Source of the DNA: Nitromaritima sp964584125
GTDB lineage: Bacteria; Nitrospinota; Nitrospinia; Nitrospinales; VA-1
Direction of reading: 5' to 3'
Length of the DNA stretch: 40,658 nucleotides
NCBI GenBank assembly: GCA_964584125.1
Contig: CAZOYP010000006.1
Coordinates: forward strand, 1 to 40,658
Part shown: positions 33,913 to 40,658 of the stretch, piece after piece
How positions within the stretch are numbered: the first letter of the stretch is position 1
How the letters are laid out: every line of letters begins with the position of its first letter
The notes under the pieces: generated by a model
Told to the model about the DNA's origin: nothing
The model's input: only the letters and a program-made list of their open reading frames with translations
The model's database searches: none
Made by a program: the position numbers and the translations under genes

Positions 33913-34656
33913 TTATTGGTTCTGGATTTTTTTTAGCAAATTTAAAGCTTCAGCACGCCACTCAAAAATGGATTCGGTTTTTTGCGAGCTTAATTCCATT
34001 TCAAGAAATTGATCTAGAACATCCTTAGCTAAAATAAGATCCCCGTTGTCAATGTATACTTCAGCAAGACCGAGATAATTCTCTCCAAATTCAGGACCAA
34101 TTTGAATAGCCTTTTGAAAATGTTTAATTGAAAGATCCAAATCTCCCCCTAAAATATAAGGAATCTCTAAATAAAGGTTTCCTAAAGCTCTATGCGGCCC
34201 TCCCCACTCTACAGATGGATCCAAGCTAATGGTAGTTTCCATATCTTTTTTAAACTGCTCAATTATCCCCAAACTGCTCCAAATACCTTGAGCTTCTCCC
34301 AAAGTTCCGTTACAAAGGCCATTAAAAAAATACCCATTAGCTGAATAAGAATTAATTTCAATCGCTTTTTTTGTTTGTGCCATACATAGTGAGAAAAAAT
34401 TGATTTTTTTGGACTCAGTATTCGATTTTTCACCAAGTTTGAAGTAAACTCTTCCCAATCTCCAGAAAAGTTTATCTGACTTTGAGAATGTCTTTAAAGA
34501 CTTTTTTAGCAGCACCTCTATTCTATAAAAATCATCAGTTGATTTAGCCAAGCTGTAACTATGATCTAATTCTTTAATTAAAGCGGCTTCCTGACTTGTA
34601 AAACCTGCAAAAATTATCGCAAAACAAAGGCCTCTAATTGACAAAATTCGGCTCAT
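33913..34656 (-). CDS. exported TPR protein, TatT/TRAP-associated type
   Basis: The frame opens at an ATG at 34722, but the preferred start is the ATG at 34656, which gives a signal peptide (MSRILSIRGLCFAIIFAGF) and about 247 residues. The body has TPR helices, with GLAEVYIDNGDLILAKDVLDQ near the end. A LGGDLDLSIKHFQKAIQIGPEFGENYLG segment resembles the TRAP transporter T-component (TatT) family. No TRAP transporter is in the window, so the role is unknown. It is 12 bases upstream of recN on the same strand. Confidence 0.7.
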   Translation of the reverse strand: MSRILSIRGLCFAIIFAGFTSQEAALIKELDHSYSLAKSTDDFYRIEVLLKKSLKTFSKSDKLFWRLGRVYFKLGEKSNTESKKINFFSLCMAQTKKAIEINSYSANGYFFNGLCNGTLGEAQGIWSSLGIIEQFKKDMETTISLDPSVEWGGPHRALGNLYLEIPYILGGDLDLSIKHFQKAIQIGPEFGENYLGLAEVYIDNGDLILAKDVLDQFLEMELSSQKTESIFEWRAEALNLLKKIQNQ

Positions 34657-34763
34657 ATGGGAAAAGTATTTTTTTCGATGGCAATGAAACAGGCTATAAT
34701 CTCTTCTTTGGAAGTTTTGCACTTAACTTCCTCTCAATTTTTTGTTATTAATTTATCATAACT

Positions 34764-35375
34764 ATGCTCTTCCGTAAAAATCAGATCTATCTAGTAATTT
34801 TTATTTTTGTTTTTTTAAGATTGTCATCAGCTGTTGCCGAAGAAACATTACCCCAAAATACAGTAAAAAAAATATTGGGCTTTATTATCAACTTAAAAAC
34901 TGAGAAACAGCTGCCCCCCAACGAAATTAAAGAAAATGATATTTTAGCCAATCGCGCACTTGCCCTATTGGACATGAAAGAAATAAGCCTAAAGGCTCTT
35001 GGGAAATACTGGGGAAAAAGATCTCCCGCTGAACAAAAAGTATTTATCAATCTTCTTAGTAATATGTTTCTCAAAGAAGCCTTCCCAAGCTCTGGAAAAT
35101 TCTTTTCTAACCTTGAATTGATTTATGGTCAAACCTCTATCAATAAATCAAAAGCTACCGTACCGCTTAAAGTTATCCATAAAAAAGAAGGGGAAGTAAG
35201 TATCAATTTTCACTTAAACAACAACCGTGGCCAATGGAGGCTAGTAGACGTTGACTTAGATGAAATAAGCATGAGAAATAACCTGAGGTCACAATTCTAT
35301 AAAGTAATTTCAAAAAATGACTACCAAGAACTTGTTCGTCGAATGAAAAAAAAACTTGCTGATATACAAAGTTAA
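34764..35375 (+). CDS. MlaC/Ttg2D-family periplasmic phospholipid-binding protein
   Basis: This 203-residue protein has an N-terminal signal peptide (cleavage after SSAVA). The mature part fits the MlaC family: ALGKYWGKRSPAEQKVFINLLSNML-type helix, VPLKVIHKKEGEVSINFHLN strands, WRLVDVDLDEIS and NLRSQFYKVI. MlaC shuttles phospholipids between outer and inner membranes with the MlaFEDB transporter. No mlaFEDB partner lies in the window. A squalene-associated (HpnM-like) member is an alternative. It is divergent from the TPR-recN pair. Confidence 0.82.
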   Translation: MLFRKNQIYLVIFIFVFLRLSSAVAEETLPQNTVKKILGFIINLKTEKQLPPNEIKENDILANRALALLDMKEISLKALGKYWGKRSPAEQKVFINLLSNMFLKEAFPSSGKFFSNLELIYGQTSINKSKATVPLKVIHKKEGEVSINFHLNNNRGQWRLVDVDLDEISMRNNLRSQFYKVISKNDYQELVRRMKKKLADIQS

Positions 35376-35438
35376 ACTCGTCTTATTTAAATCTTTTTGA
35401 AAGTTAAATTTTTTTATTTTTAAAAAAAATACTTTGGT

Positions 35439-36596
35439 TTACCTTCGGCTACGAGAGACGAGATCTAAAACTATACTGGAAACTCGTTCAACATCTTGAA
35501 TTGACATACGCGGGTAAAGGGGAAGGGAAAGAATTCTACTTGAGTAGCTAGTTGCAACCGGATACGCTTCCAACCGAACATTAAGTTTTTTTTTGTAAAA
35601 AGGCTGTAAGTGAAGAGCTTGATAGTGTATCGCCACTCCTACGCCGGCAGATTGAATGGCATCGACAAACTGGTCTCGAGTTATTGATAGTTGCTCTAAG
35701 CGTAGCGCAATAATGTACAAATGGTAAGAATGCTCCGCATAATCTCGCGTCTGAAGAATTTCCAGCTCTGGAACCTTACTAAACGCTTCATCATACATAG
35801 CTGCATGTTGCTTGCGAATTTTTGAAAAATTATTAATTTTTTTTAGCTGATGTATACCAAGTGCAGCATTTAAATCTGGCATATTATATTTAAATCCAGG
35901 TAATTTAAGCTCCCATTGAGAAAAACCGCTTTTCCCGAAACGTTTCCAGGCATCTCGGCTTAGGCCATGCAAGCGCAAAACTCGAACCATTTCATCCAGT
36001 AATTCGTCGTTAGTTGTCAACATTCCACCTTCACCGGTTGTAATGTTCTTGTTAGCATAAAAGCTAAATGCTGTTGGATTCCCCAAGCTACCTATTTTAC
36101 GGCCCTTATATTTTGTCTCCAAAGCATGGGCTGCATCTTCGACAACTAATAAATTATGTTTCTGAGCTAGATCCATTATGGGATCCATGTCACAGGGATG
36201 ACCTGCAAAGTGAACCGGCATGATCCCTTTTGTCCTAGATGTTATTTTTTCTCGGATTTGATTAACATCTATCGTAAGGGTTCCTGGCTCCACATCGACG
36301 AGAACAGGACAAAGACGTTCATGCATTATCACATTTGCTGTTGCCGGGAATGTCATTGTGGTTGTTATAACTTCATCACCAGGCGCAAATCCTTTTGTCG
36401 CTAAAGCCAAGTGAAGACCCGCTGTGCAGGAATTCAGACCTATGGCATAGTCGCACCCGATATACTGTTTAAAATCATCTTCGAATCGTTTTGTCCGTGG
36501 ACCCGTTGTAAGCCAACCCGATTTCAAGGTTTCGACAACTTCATTAATTTCATTGTCATCGAACCAAGATCTGTGGAAGGGGAGATCGATTGCCAT
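35439..36596 (-). CDS. DegT/DnrJ/EryC1/StrS-family sugar aminotransferase
   Basis: This PLP-dependent enzyme transfers an amino group to a keto-sugar nucleotide, as in O-antigen or glycan synthesis. At 385 residues it has the PLP aspartate in VVEDAAHA (Asp154) and the Schiff-base Lys183 in FYANKNITTGEGG. The N-terminal FHRSWFDDNEI and the KFNM-like YNMPDLNAALGIHQL segment agree with the ArnB/PseC group. The exact sugar is unknown, because no adjacent sugar-nucleotide gene is present. It lies on the minus strand, convergent with the MlaC-family gene. Confidence 0.9.
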   Translation of the reverse strand: MAIDLPFHRSWFDDNEINEVVETLKSGWLTTGPRTKRFEDDFKQYIGCDYAIGLNSCTAGLHLALATKGFAPGDEVITTTMTFPATANVIMHERLCPVLVDVEPGTLTIDVNQIREKITSRTKGIMPVHFAGHPCDMDPIMDLAQKHNLLVVEDAAHALETKYKGRKIGSLGNPTAFSFYANKNITTGEGGMLTTNDELLDEMVRVLRLHGLSRDAWKRFGKSGFSQWELKLPGFKYNMPDLNAALGIHQLKKINNFSKIRKQHAAMYDEAFSKVPELEILQTRDYAEHSYHLYIIALRLEQLSITRDQFVDAIQSAGVGVAIHYQALHLQPFYKKKLNVRLEAYPVATSYSSRILSLPLYPRMSIQDVERVSSIVLDLVSRSRR

Positions 36597-36626
36597 ATAT
36601 AATCACGAAAGAAAAACGCTACGATG

Positions 36627-37388
36627 CTACCTTAAGGAAGCTTTTAAATCCACAGGGTTTATTTCTACAAAGTCTATTTTCCCCCAACCACTTTCATCAT
36701 TAGGGACATAATGCTTAAGCATTGATGTTCCACTCGTTCTAACAGGTTCGGATAATAATGTAATCACCCAGTTCCCATCAACTTTTTCCCAATAGTCGGT
36801 CAAAGGATACTGTGCATCAAATTCAAAGATCTTTCTTACCAAGGCTGGGTTTAACTTTTCCCTACCCTTGATCATCATCTTAACTTTAGCGTACTTACCA
36901 TCAGTGCTTATAAAAAATTTTTCAATATCGAAGCCTTTTACGTCAAAAAATGGATTTTCACTCCACTTATACCTTCTTGGCACAGGAAATCCTAGAGGAT
37001 CTTTTTTATTTGGATACTTTTTCATATAGTCTAAATCAGGGATAAAAGAACCCGAAATATGTGCGTTTTGCTTGCTTTTTTCTCTATAGTCTGCGGTTAC
37101 CCATCCCTCAAAATATTTTATTTCAGTTTCTGAGATTTTTTTTCTAAAATCTGGGTGCTGAAAAGCGTGTATTTTTTTCCAGTCACGTTTTTGGCGAGCA
37201 CTAAATAGCTCCTTCTCTTTACCAAAAATAATTACTGCCTCGTCATTTAATAGGGGCGTAGTTGAGTTCTTAGCATGGATCAACTGTGACGAACTAATAA
37301 AAAGTACGAGCCCAGGAATTACTGTGAAAAACCATCGTTTTAACTGAAAACTAAGTTTTTTATCATTGTTTTTTTGCATTTTATTCAT
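36627..37388 (-). CDS. secreted protein of unknown function
   Basis: I do not recognise a family. The 253-residue protein has a basic N-terminus and a hydrophobic signal (about 20-37, FFTVIPGLVLFISSS) with a likely cleavage after IHA (about 37-40), so it is probably periplasmic. The rest is soluble, with a late beta-rich part (KYAKVKMMIKGREKLNP, DYWEKVDGNWVITLLSEP) that has the strand pattern of NTF2/SnoaL-like folds, but this is only a resemblance. It sits between uvrC and the aminotransferase in the same direction, 30 bases before the aminotransferase. Confidence 0.72.
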   Translation of the reverse strand: MNKMQKNNDKKLSFQLKRWFFTVIPGLVLFISSSQLIHAKNSTTPLLNDEAVIIFGKEKELFSARQKRDWKKIHAFQHPDFRKKISETEIKYFEGWVTADYREKSKQNAHISGSFIPDLDYMKKYPNKKDPLGFPVPRRYKWSENPFFDVKGFDIEKFFISTDGKYAKVKMMIKGREKLNPALVRKIFEFDAQYPLTDYWEKVDGNWVITLLSEPVRTSGTSMLKHYVPNDESGWGKIDFVEINPVDLKASLR

Positions 37389-37491
37389 CCGTATTAAATT
37401 TGTCTAAATAATTAAATATCAATAAGGTATACTTTTCTTAAGCAAAGCTTGCCCTTTCATCATCCCTTATCGTCATTTAGGAAACCAAATA

Positions 37492-39336
37492 TTAGATATT
37501 TTTTGGGTGATCGGAACTCAGAGCGCTTATTATTTCTTTAGCTATGTTTTCTGTGATTCCCGGCAAAGCCTGTAATTGAATTTTTGAAGCTTTTCTTATG
37601 GCGTCAAGACTTCCAAAACTTTTAAGAAGCAGTAAGCGTCTTTTTTTACCTACACCTGAAATCGACTCTAACGGTGAATTTAGTGAACTCTTATCACGTA
37701 ACTTGCGATGATATGAAATTGCGAATCGATGGGACTCGTCTCGAATCCGCTGCAACAAAAACCGAGATGGGGAGTTTTCTCGAAAGTAAATTGGGTGTTT
37801 CCTATCAGGTCGCAATACTTCGTCTGTTTCAATTGCATTTCTAAATTTTCCTTTTGCAATGCAGGCTAAGTCAATTTTTTCTAAAAGACCCAACTCTCGT
37901 ATTACTTTTTCGGCGCTTGATAGATGCCCCAATCCACCATCAACTAGAATAAGGTTGGGAATTCTTTTCCCCTCTTTCAAAAGCCGACTATACCTTCTGC
38001 TAATAACTTCTCGCAACATGGCATAGTCATCTATTCCTTTAACATCAGCTATTTTATACCTCCTATAATTTGGTTTTTCTGCGATACCGTTTTTAAAAAC
38101 TACAACTGAACCTACTGCATGCTTCCCAGCGATATTTGAAATATCAAATCCTTCAATTATTTTGGGAAAATATTTTAGTCCCAGCGTTTCCTGCAATTCC
38201 TCAAGACTCCTAAGGTTAAGTTCTCCCTTACTCAGCTCTATTCTCAATGCAAAGCTAGCATTTTCCTGTGCCATACGTACAAGATCTTTCTTTTTACCTC
38301 TTGAGGGAGCCTCAATACGAACTCGGCCCTTCTTTTTTTTTGAAAGCCAATCTGATATCAACAAAATATCATCTATCGGATGCGGTATAAGAATTTCTTC
38401 CGGAAGAAGAAATTGGTGGGCATAATGCTGTTTGAGGAATGATGTTAAGATTTCATTACTATCTGTATCAATTAAGTTTTTTATTTTATATATTTTTTCA
38501 CCTACCATTTTACCATTTCTCACAACAAGAACCTGAACTACTGTCTGGCTATGCTCACGGCAGTAACCCAAAATATCCTGATCCTTAAGGGAGGTCGATA
38601 TAATTTTTTGTTTATCCAAAACTATTTTTACTGCCAATATTTTATCTCTATATACTCCTGCCTCTTCATAGTTTAGTTTATTCGATGCCTCTCTCATTTT
38701 TTTTTCTAGACTTTTTACAAGTTCATTATTTTTTCCCTTTAAAAAAAGTACTACATCTTGAACAATTTGATTATATTCCATCTCTGAGGGATATCCTGCG
38801 CAAGGAGCCAAACACCTACCCATTTGATAGTTTAAGCATGGTCTTCTTATTGCCGTACCATCTAGATGATCCTTACTTTGTCTAAGGGGAAATATTTTAT
38901 ATATCAGACGGATAGTCTCACGTATTTCTTTGACCATTGTATACGGGCCAAAATATGTTGCGCTATCTTTTTTAATACGGCGAACCACCTCTAATCTTGG
39001 AAACCTTTCCTGTGTTGTCAGCCTAAGGTATGGAAAGTGTTTATCATCTTTTAACAAAACATTGTATCTAGGCTGGTGCTTTTTGATAAAGTTACTTTCA
39101 AGAATCAATGCTTCTGCTTCTGTCTTAGTTGTTAAAAACTTAATGTCTTTTACCTTATCGGTAAAAATTCTTGTTCTGGCAGGCATGTGGCTAGATTTTT
39201 GAAAATAGGAGCGAACTCTAGCTTTTAGAGATTTTGCCTTACCGATGTAAAGAATTTCCCCTCGACTATTCTTCATGATATAAATACCCGATAATTCAGG
39301 AATAGTTGTTATGATTTTAGCAATATCTGCTTTCAT
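37492..39336 (-). CDS. uvrC: excinuclease ABC subunit C
   Basis: UvrC makes both incisions in nucleotide excision repair with UvrA and UvrB. At 614 residues it has the N-terminal GIY-YIG nuclease (SGIYIMKNS to YIGKAKSLKARV), a Cys-rich segment (RPCLNYQMGRCLAPCAG), the UVR helices near 205, the RNase H-like domain (GFDISNIAGKHAVGS) and C-terminal helix-hairpin-helix motifs (ISGVGKKRRLLLL, LPGITENIAKEI). The gene is complete. It diverges from the symporter gene across about 123 bases. Confidence 0.97.
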   Translation of the reverse strand: MKADIAKIITTIPELSGIYIMKNSRGEILYIGKAKSLKARVRSYFQKSSHMPARTRIFTDKVKDIKFLTTKTEAEALILESNFIKKHQPRYNVLLKDDKHFPYLRLTTQERFPRLEVVRRIKKDSATYFGPYTMVKEIRETIRLIYKIFPLRQSKDHLDGTAIRRPCLNYQMGRCLAPCAGYPSEMEYNQIVQDVVLFLKGKNNELVKSLEKKMREASNKLNYEEAGVYRDKILAVKIVLDKQKIISTSLKDQDILGYCREHSQTVVQVLVVRNGKMVGEKIYKIKNLIDTDSNEILTSFLKQHYAHQFLLPEEILIPHPIDDILLISDWLSKKKKGRVRIEAPSRGKKKDLVRMAQENASFALRIELSKGELNLRSLEELQETLGLKYFPKIIEGFDISNIAGKHAVGSVVVFKNGIAEKPNYRRYKIADVKGIDDYAMLREVISRRYSRLLKEGKRIPNLILVDGGLGHLSSAEKVIRELGLLEKIDLACIAKGKFRNAIETDEVLRPDRKHPIYFRENSPSRFLLQRIRDESHRFAISYHRKLRDKSSLNSPLESISGVGKKRRLLLLKSFGSLDAIRKASKIQLQALPGITENIAKEIISALSSDHPKNI

Positions 39337-39459
39337 CTTTAATATTCAAAAATATTTAGAAAGTATAATAATTTAATATTTGTGTTGGTAGCTCTTAGGT
39401 TTATTTTACATTAAATTTTATGGCAACGTGGTATTCCTTACCCTAATCTTTTTTTTCTA

Positions 39460-40658
39460 ATGACAAAAAGCAATCATAAAGATTCGCGTGGATTATGGAA
39501 TACGCGCCTAGGTTTTGTTTTAGCTGCATCAGGTTCTGCCGTTGGGCTTGGCAATATATGGAAATTCCCATATATAGTAGGACAAAATGGTGGCGGTGCT
39601 TTTGTTTTAATTTATATCCTCTGCACCATAGCGATAGGACTTCCTATTATGCTAGCCGAATTTACCATTGGACGAAAAACCAGTCTCAATCCAGTTGGGG
39701 CATTTCAGTCTTTAAAACCTAAAACTCATTGGGTCAAAATCGGATACATGGGAGTTCTGGCTGGGTTTTTTATTCTTTCCTTTTACGCGGTAGTAGGCGG
39801 ATGGACACTAGCTTATGTTGTTAAAGCATTGACCCACGCAGTAAGCAATTTCTCTTCCCCAAAAGAAGCAGGCCAGTTTTTCGGTTCCTTTATTTCTAAC
39901 ACATGGGAGGTTGTATTTTATCATGCCCTTTTCATGGGAATTTGTGTCGGTATTGTTTTGCGGGGTATCCAAGGTGGAATTGAGAAGGCATGTAAAGTTC
40001 TAATGCCAACCCTTGTCATTATTCTTATTCTTCTTATGTTTCGTGCATTAACCCTCCCTGGTGCAATGGCAGGTGTTGAGTTTTACCTAAAACCTGACTT
40101 TAGTAAAATCGGCCCCCAAACCATTTTGATTGCATTGGGACAAGCTTTTTTTTCACTTAGTCTTGGCATGGGCTGCATGCTCACTTATGGGAGTTATCTC
40201 CCAGAACGTGAGAACTTAACTTCTGCAACTGTGTACGTGGTTATTTTTGACACTGTGATCGCATTATTAGTCGGTATGGTAATTTTCCCGGCAGTATTTG
40301 CCATGGGGCTCCAGCCAACAGAAGGACCAAGTCTCGTGTTCAGTATATTGCCAACTGTTTTCGTGGGTATGCCATTTGGTAACCTAGTTTCGATTATTTT
40401 CTTTGCTCTGCTTGCCATCGCAGCCATAACATCGGGAATATCGCTTTTGGAAGTGGTCGTCGCCTATTTTATTGACCAAAGAAAGTGGAGTAGAAAAAAA
40501 GCTGTTCTTATTACGTCAGCTATTATATTTATTTTTGGTGTACCTTCTGGCTTGTCTTTTGGAGTTCTCTCCGACGCTAAAGTATTTGATATGACTTTTT
40601 TTGATCATGTCGACAACTTTGCTTCGAACTACTTATTACCATTGGGGGGGATGCTAAC
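39460..40658 (+). CDS. SNF/NSS-family Na+-dependent symporter (partial, 3' end outside window)
   Basis: This is an open frame of 399 codons that starts at ATG 39460 and runs off the right edge. It has the LeuT-type start: WNTRLGFVLAASGSAVGLGNIWKFPYIVGQNGGGAFVL, in which the unwound TM1 residues bind Na+ and substrate. It continues with LPIMLAEFTIGR and, in TM6, ALGQAFFSLSLGMGCMLTYGSYL. At least eight to nine membrane helices are present. The family imports amino acids or related small molecules with Na+; the substrate is not readable. No clear Shine-Dalgarno is seen. Confidence 0.92.
   Translation, partial: MTKSNHKDSRGLWNTRLGFVLAASGSAVGLGNIWKFPYIVGQNGGGAFVLIYILCTIAIGLPIMLAEFTIGRKTSLNPVGAFQSLKPKTHWVKIGYMGVLAGFFILSFYAVVGGWTLAYVVKALTHAVSNFSSPKEAGQFFGSFISNTWEVVFYHALFMGICVGIVLRGIQGGIEKACKVLMPTLVIILILLMFRALTLPGAMAGVEFYLKPDFSKIGPQTILIALGQAFFSLSLGMGCMLTYGSYLPERENLTSATVYVVIFDTVIALLVGMVIFPAVFAMGLQPTEGPSLVFSILPTVFVGMPFGNLVSIIFFALLAIAAITSGISLLEVVVAYFIDQRKWSRKKAVLITSAIIFIFGVPSGLSFGVLSDAKVFDMTFFDHVDNFASNYLLPLGGML

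Overview
The window reads as ordinary chromosome from an AT-rich, Gram-negative bacterium. The envelope genes support this: TatB, an MlaC-family protein, a LolB-like lipoprotein, AlgH/YqgE, and several TPR proteins with lipobox or signal peptides. MqnA (futalosine menaquinone pathway), long-form HisG, a K+-type membrane pyrophosphatase and the order ispE - tRNA-Gln - prs - rplY - pth fit a deep-branching lineage such as Nitrospinota or the former Deltaproteobacteria. That placement is inference; no marker fixes it. I see no insertion sequence, integrase, phage module, CRISPR array, rRNA or replication origin.

Layout. 1-5.3 kb (minus): a B12-binding radical SAM protein cut by the window edge, a Sel1-repeat protein containing an exact 63-bp tandem duplication, a membrane protein of the LPG-synthase TM type, and ribF. 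5.4-6.6 kb: tatB, whose Shine-Dalgarno lies in a perfect hairpin, and two convergent DUF2231 membrane proteins. 6.6-10.7 kb (minus): RNA modification genes (TrmH/SpoU methyltransferase, dus, RluA-type synthase), algH/yqgE and a leucine-rich-repeat protein. 10.8-13.2 kb (plus): promoter, hisI, hisG and a membrane-anchored coiled-coil protein. 13.3-22.9 kb (minus): mqnA, hppA, pth, rplY, prs, tRNA-Gln, ispE, a LolB-like lipoprotein and a DUF721-TPR fusion. 23.1-28.0 kb: a GT87-like membrane glycosyltransferase, then on the minus strand a HAD hydrolase, a cytidylyltransferase-like enzyme, a small five-repeat QW/terpene-cyclase-fold protein and a TPR lipoprotein. 28.1-32.0 kb (plus): a TPP riboswitch with its own terminator controlling thiS-thiG-thiE-thiC. 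32.2-40.7 kb: recN, a TPR protein, an MlaC-family gene, a DegT-type aminotransferase, an unrecognised secreted protein, uvrC, and an SNF-family symporter cut by the right edge.

How genes work together. ThiC makes the pyrimidine, ThiS/ThiG the thiazole and ThiE joins them, under TPP feedback. Prs makes the PRPP used by HisG, and HppA removes pyrophosphate. ispE, mqnA and possibly the QW-repeat protein touch isoprenoid or quinone metabolism.

No clearly new multi-gene system stands out. The best leads are the QW-repeat/nucleotidyltransferase/HAD trio, the DUF721-TPR fusion, the tatB leader hairpin, the disrupted start of pth, and the terminator abutting the mqnA start codon.
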